Below are positions 45,581 to 54,122 of a stretch of 64,000 nucleotides of DNA, one piece after another; position 1 is the stretch's first letter; each line of letters starts with the position of its first letter. The notes under the pieces were generated by a model, which had not been told where the DNA came from, made no database searches, and saw nothing but the letters and a program-made list of their open reading frames with translations. A program made the translations under genes and the position numbers. This DNA comes from DATLFA01 sp035525225. Lineage in GTDB: Bacteria; Actinomycetota; Acidimicrobiia; Acidimicrobiales; WLNW01. Location: positions 1 through 64,000 of the forward strand of contig DATLFA010000052.1 of the NCBI GenBank assembly GCA_035525225.1, given 5' to 3'.

Positions 45581-46506
45581 TCGTCGAGTGCGGATCGGAC
45601 CGCCGGCATGACTTCGCGGCTGAACAGCGCGAGCGTCTCGGGCGGCGCGAAATCGCTGAACGGCAGGAAGAATCGCTCGACTCCACTGCGCGCAACCGCG
45701 ATGAGTTGGTCGGCCACCTGGTCCGGTGTACCGATGATCACTCCGCCCCAGTTGCCGAATCGCTTGCGCGTGAGCGCTTCTACATCGGCCAACGTCGCGC
45801 TCGAGGCGGCCAGGCCGATCACGTGTTGTGTCGACACGCGCGCGTCGCCGGCGAGCGAACGCATCTCGTCGACCCGGTGCACATCCGTCGAGGGCACGTT
45901 CCACCAGTCCGCGTAACGCGCAACGAGCGGCATGGTGAGCTTGGGCCCGGCACCGCCGATGAGGATGGGGATACTGCCGTCGAGCGGACGCGGACGCTGT
46001 TGTGCATCCTTCATTTGGTAGAAGTGCCCCTCGTGATCGAACGGCTCGCCGGTGAAGAGCTGTTCGATTATCGCGAGCTGTTCGCCCAACCGCGCCGATC
46101 GCACCGCCGGCGGCTCGTCGTGGACGCCGTATACGCCGAGCTCGGCCGGCACCGAGCCCCAACCGATGCCCAGCTCGAAGCGTCCGTCGCTGAGGTGATC
46201 GAGCGACACCGCCATCTTGGCCAGTACTGCCGGGTGACGGAACGAAGCGCACGTCACCAGCGGGGTGATGCTGACGGACGTCGTCGCTGCCGCCACCGCG
46301 GCTGCGGTGACGAAGCAGTCGTACATGTCGCTCGCCGGCAGCGCCGGTGGTGCCAGATGATCCATCAACGAGATGCCCTCGAATCCGTTGGCTTCGGCCG
46401 CGCGTACGCGCTCGAGGATCGTCGCAAAAGGCATGCGCATCTGCGGGATGAACAACGAGAACAATGGTTTCGGCACTGACGCTCCGTTCGGCTGGGCAGT
46501 TCGCAT
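45577..46506 (-). CDS. LLM class F420-dependent oxidoreductase
   Basis: A 309-residue TIM-barrel oxidoreductase of the luciferase-like class. Clear blocks are EANGFEGISLMDHL near residue 38, PLVTCASFRHPAVLAKM near 80, the RFELGIGWGSVPAE turn and GGAGPKLTMPLVARYADWWN. Lacking the FMN-specific insertions, it probably uses F420. The start is the ATG at 46506; the true N-terminus may be at the following GTG or ATG, as the first 10 residues are not conserved. It overlaps the SnoaL-like gene by four bases at the 3' ends. Confidence 0.87.
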   Translation of the reverse strand: MRTAQPNGASVPKPLFSLFIPQMRMPFATILERVRAAEANGFEGISLMDHLAPPALPASDMYDCFVTAAAVAAATTSVSITPLVTCASFRHPAVLAKMAVSLDHLSDGRFELGIGWGSVPAELGVYGVHDEPPAVRSARLGEQLAIIEQLFTGEPFDHEGHFYQMKDAQQRPRPLDGSIPILIGGAGPKLTMPLVARYADWWNVPSTDVHRVDEMRSLAGDARVSTQHVIGLAASSATLADVEALTRKRFGNWGGVIIGTPDQVADQLIAVARSGVERFFLPFSDFAPPETLALFSREVMPAVRSALDD

Positions 46507-46573
46507 CTCAGGCTAATCACGACCGCGCCGAACGTCTTGCGCAGCGCATGAGGCGACCTGGACGGAGAATGTG

Positions 46574-46608
46574 AAAGGGATCCACTCGACAGTCGAGTGG
46601 ATCCCTTT
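46574..46608. terminator. perfect 17-bp hairpin
   Basis: The 17-base arms (AAAGGGATCCACTCGAC and its exact complement) are separated by a single A. It stands 44 bases beyond the 3' end of the GlsB-like gene, read on the minus strand, and before the start of the LLM gene. A perfect, long, A/T-ended stem of this kind is a strong intrinsic terminator and could also be a binding site; the perfection over 17 bases is unusual. Confidence 0.8.
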
Positions 46609-46652
46609 CTGGTATGCGTTGTTGTTGGGTATTGCTTTAGTTGTGTATTGCT

Positions 46653-46943
46653 TTAAACGTGAAGTCGATGCCTACGTCCCGACTTGCGCGTCACGGCGTT
46701 GTAGACGAGCAGTGCGATGACCGCGCCGACGATCGAACCGATGATGCCCGACGGCTGCAGAGCGCCCTCGTCGAGATCCTTCCCGAAGATCGCCCATCCG
46801 AGGAAACCGCCGACGAAGGAACCGACGATTCCGAGCAAGATCGTCGCGCCGATACCCATTGGGTCACGCCCCGGCACCAGTAAGCGCGCGACAAAACCGG
46901 CGATAGCGCCGATGATGAGCATGACGACGATGAATCCCAACAT
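46653..46943 (-). CDS. GlsB/YeaQ/YmgE family membrane protein
   Basis: A 96-residue membrane protein of the transglycosylase-associated family. It is three hydrophobic helices with glycine-rich turns (ARLLVPGRDPMGIGATILLG and GGFLGWAIFGKDLDE). It ends in a basic tail. The ATG at 46943 has AGGAGG seven bases upstream, a consensus site that fixes the start. The stop codon lies inside the second of two copies of GTATTGCTTTA (46629-46639 and 46645-46655). These proteins are often stress-induced, but the function is unknown. Confidence 0.88.
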   Translation of the reverse strand: MLGFIVVMLIIGAIAGFVARLLVPGRDPMGIGATILLGIVGSFVGGFLGWAIFGKDLDEGALQPSGIIGSIVGAVIALLVYNAVTRKSGRRHRLHV

Positions 46944-47148
46944 GATTTGCCTCCTAGTCGGCGGTACGCCGACACTGTGATCTGACGGAAGAAGCCCTAT
47001 ACCTGCGCGGTAGGGCCCCTTCCGTTCGTTGTTCGATAACCGTCTCGTCGACCATTCAAACCTTCCGTTCAAATCGTCCGGTCCGGACTACGCCGGGTAC
47101 AGGATGCGCGTCTCTTCCAATACCGTGAAACGTGGAACACTCCCGGAG

Positions 47149-47171
47149 CGATCACTACAAAACGATCACTA
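47149..47171 (+). repeat. direct repeat upstream of the 47203 gene
   Basis: CGATCACTA occurs at 47149-47157 and again at 47163-47171, 14 bases apart, ending 32 bases before the GTG of the small hypothetical gene. Repeats spaced like this near a start often bind a regulator. A partial dyad (GGAAG...GCCCTA with TAGGGC...CTTCC) lies further upstream at about 46987-47023. The 259 bases between 46944 and 47202 hold no gene. Confidence 0.45.
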
Positions 47172-47202
47172 AAGACAGGCAGCGGGCTCGTGGGAGAAAT
47201 TC

Positions 47203-47445
47203 GTGGACAGAGAAACGATCAACTTCTACCTCGATGTGGTTCAAGAACTGGTCGACCGAGCAGTGCCGGTGACTGTCGACAACATCAACAGGCACCTTGC
47301 TCCCGCGAACAACGAAGCCGAGATCATCGAAGCGTTGACCTCGCTCGTCGGCGAACACCGACTCGAAAAGACGACGATCTTCGCTTGGGGCGACCGCGAG
47401 AGCCCGACGGAATCCGAGCAATACCACATTGTCAAGCGCAAGTAG
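47203..47445 (+). CDS. small hypothetical protein, winged-helix-like
   Basis: An 80-residue cytoplasmic protein: INFYLDVVQELVDRAVPVTV, then INRHLAPANNEAEIIEALTS and a beta-like end (EKTTIFAWGDRESPTESEQY). The helix-helix-helix-hairpin order looks like a small winged helix, but no specific family is recognised. The GTG start has GGGAG eight bases upstream. A pair of direct repeats sits just before it. Confidence 0.65.
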   Translation: MDRETINFYLDVVQELVDRAVPVTVDNINRHLAPANNEAEIIEALTSLVGEHRLEKTTIFAWGDRESPTESEQYHIVKRK

Positions 47446-47483
47446 GCGATGTCGTCCGCGGGTGACGGTAACGAACTGCCGAA

Positions 47484-48572
47484 CTAATGCAACACGTCGA
47501 CGGCGCGCTGGCGCAGCCAATGATCGGCGAGCACGAGACAAGCCATGGCCTCGACCATGGGCACTGCACGTGGTAGCACGCATGGGTCGTGGCGGCCCTT
47601 GGCTTCGAGTGTGACCGAATCGCCCGCTTGGTTGACCGTCTCTTGCGCGGAAGCGATCGTGGCAGTCGGCTTGAACGCGACGCGCACGACGATCGGTTCG
47701 CCGTTGGTGATGCCGCCCTGTACGCCACCGGACCGGTTGGTGATCGTGTGCGGGCGGCCGTCGGTGCCCGTTTCGAACGCGTCGTTGTGCGCCCGGCCGG
47801 TGAGCCGCGTGCCGGCGAAGCCGCTGCCGATCTCGAAGCCCTTTGCCGCGGGCAGCGAGATCATCGCCTTGGCCAGGTCGGCGTCGATCTTGTCGAACAC
47901 TGGGTCACCGAGCCCGGGTGGCACGTTGCGGATGACGCACTCGACGACGCCGCCGAGCGAGTCGCCGTCTCTGCGGGCCCGCTCGATCGCTTCGACCATG
48001 CGCTCGGCATGCGCAGGCGAGGGGCAGCGGGTGGGGCTGGCTTCGACCTCGTCGAGGGAGACCGTCGCCGGGTCGACGACGGCGTCGATGTCGTGCACCT
48101 GGCTGACCCAGGCGAGCACGTCGATACCCGATGTCGTGGCGAGGAGCTTGCGGGCGATGGCGCCCGCGGCCACCCGGCCGATGGTCTCGCGCGCGCTGGC
48201 GCGACCACCGCCTTGCCAGTTGCGGACACCGTATTTGGCATCGTAGGTGTAGTCGGCATGCGAAGGCCGGTACACGTCGCGCATGTCCTCGTAGGCGCCC
48301 GATCGAGCGTCGGTGTTGCGCACGAGCATGGCGATGGCCGTGCCCAGCGTGACGCCTTCGAATACCCCCGACAAGATCTCGACGCGGTCGGCTTCGTCGC
48401 GTTGGGTGACGAGGCGGCTCTGGCCCGGACGGCGACGATCGAGATCGTGTTGGATCTCGACGACGGTGAGCGGCAGTCGGGGCGGGCAGCCGTCGACGAC
48501 GACACCCACGCCACCACCATGAGACTCGCCGAATGTGGAGATGCGAAAGATCGTGCCGAAGGTGCTGGTCAT
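47484..48572 (-). CDS. aroC: chorismate synthase
   Basis: A 362-residue enzyme making chorismate from 5-enolpyruvylshikimate-3-phosphate with reduced FMN, the last step of the shikimate pathway. Signatures are TFGESHGGGVGVVVDGCPP at the start, RPSHADYTYDAKYG, RNWQGGGRASARETIGRVAA (FMN site) and GGVQGGITNGEPI near the C-terminus. The ATG at 48572 begins the conserved FGTIFRISTFGESHG block; the longer open frame upstream is antisense to the SDR gene. It stands alone rather than with other aro genes. Confidence 0.96.
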   Translation of the reverse strand: MTSTFGTIFRISTFGESHGGGVGVVVDGCPPRLPLTVVEIQHDLDRRRPGQSRLVTQRDEADRVEILSGVFEGVTLGTAIAMLVRNTDARSGAYEDMRDVYRPSHADYTYDAKYGVRNWQGGGRASARETIGRVAAGAIARKLLATTSGIDVLAWVSQVHDIDAVVDPATVSLDEVEASPTRCPSPAHAERMVEAIERARRDGDSLGGVVECVIRNVPPGLGDPVFDKIDADLAKAMISLPAAKGFEIGSGFAGTRLTGRAHNDAFETGTDGRPHTITNRSGGVQGGITNGEPIVVRVAFKPTATIASAQETVNQAGDSVTLEAKGRHDPCVLPRAVPMVEAMACLVLADHWLRQRAVDVLH

Positions 48573-48674
48573 GTGGTGCCGGCGAAGACGAGCACCCGCA
48601 AGCTGGCGGGCGACGAGCCGATGCGGCGAGCATAGGGCCGCACGAGGTCGATCATCGAACTTTTTGGGGGCGCG

Positions 48675-49475
48675 GTGGATCTGGGTTTGAGCGAGCGAGT
48701 GGTACTGATCACCGGCGCGAGCCGGGGAACGGGCGCGGGGACGGCGCGGGTCTTGGCCGCGGAAGGGGCGACGGTGCTGGTGCACGGCTTCGTCGCCGCG
48801 CCTACCGAGCAAGTCGTCACCGACATCCGGTCGCGTGGCGGTCGCGCCGAACCCGTCGTCGGTGACATCTGTACCGACGACGGTGCCGACGCCGTGGCCG
48901 AAGCGGTGCGTTCGCTGGGCCTCGACGTCGACGTGTTGATCAACAACTATGGCGTTGCCGAAGGCGCAGGGTGGTTCGACGACACGGCGCAGAGCTGGCA
49001 CGAACAATTCGACAAGAACGTCGTGTCGGCATTTCGCATGGTGCAGCGATTCGTACCCGGCATGCGCGAGCGGGGGTGGGGCCGAGTCGTCTTCCTTTCG
49101 ACGATCGGTGCAACTCGGCCCCGCGCGAATCTGCCCGCCTATTACTCGGCGAAGACTGCGCTACCGGGCACGACGGTGAGCTTGATGAAGGAGCTTTCGG
49201 GCACCGGGGTCACCGTGAATACGGTCAGCCCGGGCATCATTGCGACCGCGGAGGTCGTCGCCATGTACCGCGAGCGGGCAGAGCGCAGAGGCGAACCCAC
49301 CGACTGGGCGTCGCTGCAGAGGCTCATGATCGAGTCGATGCCGAACCCGACGGGGCGTGTGCCCACCACCGAGGACATCGGCCGGGTGATCGCTTTTGTG
49401 GTGAGCGACGCCGGCTGGCACTTGAACGGTCTCCATCTGAGGGTCGACGGCGGCGCGGTCGACTGCGTCACCTGA
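48675..49475 (+). CDS. short-chain dehydrogenase/reductase
   Basis: A 266-residue classical SDR. TGASRGTGAGTA is the cofactor motif. The dimer-interface NNYGVAEG replaces the usual NNAG. The catalytic serine is in FLSTIGATRPRANLPA and Y-x3-K in YYSAKTA. The C-terminal GLHLRVDGGAVD is the substrate-side turn. The GTG at 48675 has no strong ribosome-binding site but gives the standard length. It is divergent from aroC, with about 100 bases between. Confidence 0.88.
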   Translation: MDLGLSERVVLITGASRGTGAGTARVLAAEGATVLVHGFVAAPTEQVVTDIRSRGGRAEPVVGDICTDDGADAVAEAVRSLGLDVDVLINNYGVAEGAGWFDDTAQSWHEQFDKNVVSAFRMVQRFVPGMRERGWGRVVFLSTIGATRPRANLPAYYSAKTALPGTTVSLMKELSGTGVTVNTVSPGIIATAEVVAMYRERAERRGEPTDWASLQRLMIESMPNPTGRVPTTEDIGRVIAFVVSDAGWHLNGLHLRVDGGAVDCVT

Positions 49476-49493
49476 CCCTCAACCCTCAACCCT

Positions 49494-50363
49494 CTACGTG
49501 TAGTAGACGTCGAGCAAGGTGCCGCGGGCCGTGGGGTCGGCGCGGTCACGGATGGCGTCGAGACGGCGGTTGATCTCGGGGGTGAAGACCTCGTCGGTGA
49601 GGATCCAGAAACGGCGCTCGACGATGGCGTCGTGGACCAGTTCGGCGACCTCGTGTGGGGGTTTGGCGTTCAGGAAGATCTCGTAGGACGCTCGCCCCCG
49701 ATCGATGTCCTCGTTGGTTCGTTCGGGCTCGAGGAGCGTGCGCCGTAACGCCTCGGGACGGTTGCGTTCGGAGGTGATGATGTTGGTGTGCACCACGCCC
49801 GGGCACAGACAACTCACACCCACTGACGACCCCTGATCGCGCAGCTCCGAAAAGAGTGTCTCGGCGATCGCGACGGCGCTGTGTTTGGTGACGTTGTAGG
49901 GCCCCATGTTGGGGAACGATGTCAATCCGACAATCGACGCGGTGATCACGACGTGCCCGGAGTCGTTGCGCTTGAGATCGGGCACGAAGGTGTGAATGCC
50001 GTGAATGATTCCCCAGAGGTTCACCCCCAACGTCCATTGCCAATCACCGACGGTGAGTGTCTCCATCGGTCCGGTGCCGCCGGCGACGCCGGCGTTGAGG
50101 CACACGACGTCGACCGCGCCGAAGTGCTCGAGCGAGCGCGTGCGCAACGCGGCCATATCGTGCTCGCTCGAAACGTCGATAACGACACCGATCGCGGTAG
50201 CTCCTTGCGTTTCGAGTTCGGCGACGGCGGCTTGCAGAGGCGCCGGTTCGATGTCGGCGAGCACGACGCGCATGCCGGCGCGCGCCAAACGATCAGCGAA
50301 GGCGCGTCCCATGCCGCTGGCGGCGCCGGTGATGACCGCGGTCTTACCTTCGAGGTCGCGCAT
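49494..50363 (-). CDS. short-chain dehydrogenase/reductase
   Basis: A 289-residue SDR of the glucose/ribitol type. The cofactor motif is TGAASGMGRAFA, followed by CLNAGVAGGTGP, and the catalytic residues are in TASIVG and YNVTKHS (S, Y, K). The C-terminal part (about 225 on) is longer and more charged than in basic SDRs. It lies five bases after the mycothione reductase stop, so it is in the same minus-strand operon. Confidence 0.88.
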   Translation of the reverse strand: MRDLEGKTAVITGAASGMGRAFADRLARAGMRVVLADIEPAPLQAAVAELETQGATAIGVVIDVSSEHDMAALRTRSLEHFGAVDVVCLNAGVAGGTGPMETLTVGDWQWTLGVNLWGIIHGIHTFVPDLKRNDSGHVVITASIVGLTSFPNMGPYNVTKHSAVAIAETLFSELRDQGSSVGVSCLCPGVVHTNIITSERNRPEALRRTLLEPERTNEDIDRGRASYEIFLNAKPPHEVAELVHDAIVERRFWILTDEVFTPEINRRLDAIRDRADPTARGTLLDVYYT

Positions 50364-50368
50364 GGTTG

Positions 50369-51775
50369 CTACCTTTCACACAAGCCGAGCAGAGCCTGCT
50401 CGACAACCTCGTTCAACGCAGGATGCGCATACAGCTGTTCGGTGGCCATCTCGTCGACTGTCTGGCCGAAGCGCATGCCTTGCACGAGTTGTTGCAGCAG
50501 CGTCGAGGCTTGTGGGCCGATGATGTGCGCGCCGAGTAGCTGCCGAGTTTCTCGGTGCGCGAGAACCTTGCAGAAGCTCTCGATGTCTTCCATCGCCCAC
50601 CCATAGGCCGTTTCGGAGTAGTTGCGCCGCGAGGCGAGATAGGGGATGCCACGGTCCCGTAACGCTTGCTCGGACGCGCCCAGGCTGGCGACTTGAGGGT
50701 TGCCGAAGACAGCGTGGGGCACGAAGCGCCGGTCCATCTCTTTCATCGCGTCGGGATGCTCGATGTTGTGCGCGATGACTTTGGCTTCGGCATTGGCGGT
50801 GTGCTTGAGCATCGCCGGGTTGGTGATATCGCCGAGGGCCCAAATGCCATCGACCGTGGTGCGCAGGTGGGCATCTGTCTCGACGAAGCCTGAGCCGTCG
50901 ACCGCGACGCCGGTCGCCGCCACCGCCAACTCGTCGGTGTTCGGGATGCGGCCGACCGCGACCAAAAGACAGTCACCGCGCACCGTGCGATGGTCGCCAT
51001 CGACCGAGACCTCGAGCTCGGTTTCGCCCTCGGACTCGCACACGGAGAGGACTTGCGTTGAAGTCAAGACTTCGAAGCGGCGGCGGTAGATCTCGGTGAA
51101 TCGCATGGCGATCGCGTCGTCCTCGTTGCGCAAGAGCACAGGTGAGCGATGCACGATCGTCACGCGACTGCCGAGGGAACCGAAGACGTGTGACATCTCA
51201 CTCGCGATGAACCCTCCGCCCATGACGATGAGGCGTTCAGGCACCTCGTCGAGACGCATGATCGTGTCGGACGTGTGAAAGCGCACACTGTCGAACCCGT
51301 CCGCTATCGGCATGCGCGCCCGCGAGCCGGCGGCGATGACGATGTGGTCGCCGGTGATGATCTCGTCGCCGACGGCCAACCGCTTGTGCCCGACGAACCT
51401 GGTCGTGGCCTTGAAGACGGTGACGTTCGGCTGGCTCAGCCGATATCTTTCGCCGGCGATGGCGATCGGATCGATGCGGCCGAAGATGCGATCACGTATG
51501 GATCGCCAGTCGGCGCCGTCGAAACGCGTGGAAACGCCGAGCCGGGGACCGTTGCGCGCGATGTCGGCGACGTCGGCGGCATGGACGAACATCTTCGACG
51601 GGATGCAACCACGATTCGTGCACGTGCCACCGAACAGGTCTCGCTCGATGATGGCGACTTTCCAGTCGTCGAAGAACGGAGTGAGCAGAGTATTGCCCGA
51701 ACCGGCGCCGATGATGACGAGATCGAAGTGCTGCACGGTCAAGTTGGTTCCCACATCGGCATCAAGTCGGGCCAT
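50369..51775 (-). CDS. mtr: mycothione reductase-like flavoprotein disulfide reductase
   Basis: A 468-residue pyridine-nucleotide-disulfide oxidoreductase. FAD motif GAGSGN (23-28), redox-active disulfide C52-C57 in GGTCTNRGCIPSK, second dinucleotide motif MGGGFIASEM, and the C-terminal His-Glu dyad H451/E456 in AHPALNE. GGTCxNxGCIPxKMFVHAADVA distinguishes mycothione reductase from lipoamide and glutathione reductases. It recycles mycothiol, the actinobacterial thiol. The start ATG overlaps the stop of the acyl-CoA dehydrogenase by one base (TGATG), so it is coupled. An open frame continues upstream but is antisense shadow. Confidence 0.85.
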   Translation of the reverse strand: MARLDADVGTNLTVQHFDLVIIGAGSGNTLLTPFFDDWKVAIIERDLFGGTCTNRGCIPSKMFVHAADVADIARNGPRLGVSTRFDGADWRSIRDRIFGRIDPIAIAGERYRLSQPNVTVFKATTRFVGHKRLAVGDEIITGDHIVIAAGSRARMPIADGFDSVRFHTSDTIMRLDEVPERLIVMGGGFIASEMSHVFGSLGSRVTIVHRSPVLLRNEDDAIAMRFTEIYRRRFEVLTSTQVLSVCESEGETELEVSVDGDHRTVRGDCLLVAVGRIPNTDELAVAATGVAVDGSGFVETDAHLRTTVDGIWALGDITNPAMLKHTANAEAKVIAHNIEHPDAMKEMDRRFVPHAVFGNPQVASLGASEQALRDRGIPYLASRRNYSETAYGWAMEDIESFCKVLAHRETRQLLGAHIIGPQASTLLQQLVQGMRFGQTVDEMATEQLYAHPALNEVVEQALLGLCER

Positions 51776-52878
51776 CAGCCCGCGAGCAGTTGCCCCAACG
51801 ATCGCAGCGAGGCGGTACCCGCCCCCAGGGAGCCTTCGAGATGTTTGTTCCACAAGGTGTAGCGGTGGAGGGGATTCTCGATGTCGACCCCGGCCCCGCC
51901 ATGGATGTGTTGACAGGCGTGGGCGACGAGATGCGCTTGGTCGGAGGCGAACCACTTGGCAATGCGCAGGTCTTCGGTGGCGTCGAACCCGTTGGCAAGT
52001 CGCCACAGCGCGGAGTACGTGGTGAGTCGGACTGCTTCGACGTCGATGTAACAGTTGGCCAACCGCTGGGTCACCGCTTGGAACGTGGCGATGGGCTTGC
52101 CGAACTGGTGCCGCTCGGTGGCGTACTTGGCGGTCAGTCGCAACTGGCGATCGGTGACACCGGCCTGAGTTGCACACAGAAACGCCAGCGCACGTTGGTA
52201 GACGAACGACAGGATCTCGGCTCCGCTGGTCGATGACCCGACGATGTCGGTCGCGACGACACCGTCGAGATGCAGTTCGTGGACCGGCTCTTTGCGGCAC
52301 GTGACGCCGCGCACCAACGACACACCCGACGAGGCGGGGTCGATGAGGAAGACGCCGACACCGCGCCCGGCCTTTGCGGCAACGAGGATTCGCTCTGCCT
52401 GCTCGACACCCTCGACCATCACCTTTTGCCCGGTGATGGTCCACCTCGTGCCTGACTTCTTGGCGGTGGCGGTCGGCGCGAGCGGGTTGTCGTCGAGGTA
52501 CTCCTGCAGGGCAATCGACAAGACGATCGTGCCGTCGCAGACCCCGGGCAGATAGCGGGTGCGCTGCGCGGTGGTGGCGAATTCATCGATGGCGAGGGCG
52601 GCGACGATGGTGGGCAACAGTGGCATCGGCGCGACGGTGCGACCTTGTTGCTCGATGACCAGCCCGGCCTCGATGAGCGTCATCGCGCCACCGCCAACGT
52701 CTTCGCGTAGCGCGATGCCGACGAGACCGGCCTTGGCGAGTTCGGCATAGGTTTCGCGATCGAACCAATCAGGGCCGGCTTCGATTTCTTTGAGCCGGTT
52801 GTGGTCGACACGGTCTTCGAGGATGCGCAGCGCCAGATCAGCGATCTCTTGTTGTGTCTCGTCGAGATTGAAGTCCAT
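51775..52878 (-). CDS. acyl-CoA dehydrogenase
   Basis: A 367-residue flavin acyl-CoA dehydrogenase. It begins with the helical LDETQQEIADLALRILEDRV, has GGGAMTLIEAG near residue 65, KVMVEGVEQAERILV in the beta-domain, and ends with the C-terminal helical bundle GYATEx-QFGKPI (as KYATERHQFGKPI) and GAGVDIENPLH. It is shorter than a standard subunit and its catalytic glutamate position is not evident in the usual GGxGY segment. With the next gene it forms the pair often seen as alpha/beta subunits of heteromeric ACADs, which act on steroid or bulky acyl-CoAs. AGAGGG lies ten bases before the ATG. Confidence 0.85.
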   Translation of the reverse strand: MDFNLDETQQEIADLALRILEDRVDHNRLKEIEAGPDWFDRETYAELAKAGLVGIALREDVGGGAMTLIEAGLVIEQQGRTVAPMPLLPTIVAALAIDEFATTAQRTRYLPGVCDGTIVLSIALQEYLDDNPLAPTATAKKSGTRWTITGQKVMVEGVEQAERILVAAKAGRGVGVFLIDPASSGVSLVRGVTCRKEPVHELHLDGVVATDIVGSSTSGAEILSFVYQRALAFLCATQAGVTDRQLRLTAKYATERHQFGKPIATFQAVTQRLANCYIDVEAVRLTTYSALWRLANGFDATEDLRIAKWFASDQAHLVAHACQHIHGGAGVDIENPLHRYTLWNKHLEGSLGAGTASLRSLGQLLAG

Positions 52879-52892
52879 GAATTGGCTGCCCT

Positions 52893-54083
52893 CTAGTCTT
52901 TACGGCGTCGTTCGCGGGGCAGACCGAGGCCGGCCATGCCGATGATGTCGCGCTGGATCTCGTTGGTGCCGCCACCAAAGGTCAGCACCCAGCAACTGCG
53001 GTAGCTCTCTTCGACGCGTCCGGCGAGGATGGCGCCGGGTGAGCCGGGGCGCAGGTGACCTGTCGCGCCGAACACTTCGGTGAGCAGCTTGTAGATGAGG
53101 CGGAACGACTCAGAGCCGAAGACCTTGATCGCCGATGCTTCGGCTGGGTTCAAGGCTTTCTTGTAGGTGAGGTTGTACGCCACCTTCCAGTTGAAGAGAT
53201 CGAGGAAACGCACTCGCGCCTTGCACTCGGCCAACTTGATCTGCACCCACTCTTGGTCGATCACACGGCGACCGTCGGCGAGGTGTTCGCTCTTTGCCCA
53301 CTTGATCGCTTGATCGACGAGATTGATCATGCCGCCCGACGAGAGCAACGACACGCGTTCGTGGTTGAGTTGGTTGGTGATGAGGTTCCATCCGCCGTTG
53401 ACTTCGCCCATCACCGCGTTGAGTGGCACACGCACGTTGTCGTAGAAGGTGGCGGTCGTGTGAGCGGCACCCATCGTGATGTACGGCTGGATCTTGAAGC
53501 CCGGATCGGTCGTGGGCACGGCGAAGATCGTGATGCCCTTGTGCGCGGGAGCGTCGGGATCTGTGCGGGCGGCGAGCCACACGTAGTCGGCGTTGTAGGC
53601 GAGGCTCGTGAACAGCTTCTGTCCGTTGATGACCCACTCTTCGCCGTCGCGCACCGCACGTGTCTTGAGCGCAGCGAGGTCGGTGCCCGCCTCGGGCTCG
53701 CTGTAGCCGATCGAGAAATGCAGGTCCCCCTTGAGGATCTTCGGCAGGAAGAAATCCTTTTGGTCGGGTGTGCCGAACTGGCGGATCGTCGGCCCGACCG
53801 TGTTCAACGTGAGGAAAGGGATCGGACAGCCCGCCGACTGCGCCTCGTTCAAGAAGATGTAGTTCTCGATCGGTGTGAAGCCCTTGCCGCCGTACTCCTT
53901 CGGCCAGCCGGTGCCCAACCAGCCATCGGCTCCGACCTGGCGGATGAGCGCTTTGTACTCCTTGTTCTCGGCTTCTTCCGACGAGCGGATCTTCACCTTG
54001 ACTTCAGGTGTCATGAGGTTGGTGAAGTAGGTGCGCAACTCCTGCTGGAGCGCCTTTTGTTCAGTAGAGAGATCGACGTGCAT
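52893..54083 (-). CDS. acyl-CoA dehydrogenase
   Basis: A 396-residue acyl-CoA dehydrogenase, the partner of the 51775 gene. YSEPEAGTDLAALKTRA and WVINGQKLFTSLA are the FAD-contact blocks, and TEVFGATGHLRPGSPG with GGTNEIQRDIIG is the C-terminal bundle. These are the marks of the FadE-type proteins of cholesterol and related degradation. It starts 14 bases after the carboxylesterase-side gap of about 40 bases and is 14 bases upstream of its partner. The two probably assemble together (alpha2beta2-type), which is inference. Confidence 0.88.
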   Translation of the reverse strand: MHVDLSTEQKALQQELRTYFTNLMTPEVKVKIRSSEEAENKEYKALIRQVGADGWLGTGWPKEYGGKGFTPIENYIFLNEAQSAGCPIPFLTLNTVGPTIRQFGTPDQKDFFLPKILKGDLHFSIGYSEPEAGTDLAALKTRAVRDGEEWVINGQKLFTSLAYNADYVWLAARTDPDAPAHKGITIFAVPTTDPGFKIQPYITMGAAHTTATFYDNVRVPLNAVMGEVNGGWNLITNQLNHERVSLLSSGGMINLVDQAIKWAKSEHLADGRRVIDQEWVQIKLAECKARVRFLDLFNWKVAYNLTYKKALNPAEASAIKVFGSESFRLIYKLLTEVFGATGHLRPGSPGAILAGRVEESYRSCWVLTFGGGTNEIQRDIIGMAGLGLPRERRRKD

Positions 54084-54122
54084 CCGCTGCCCCCGGTCGT
54101 ACGGGGCGAGCGTAGACGACGG

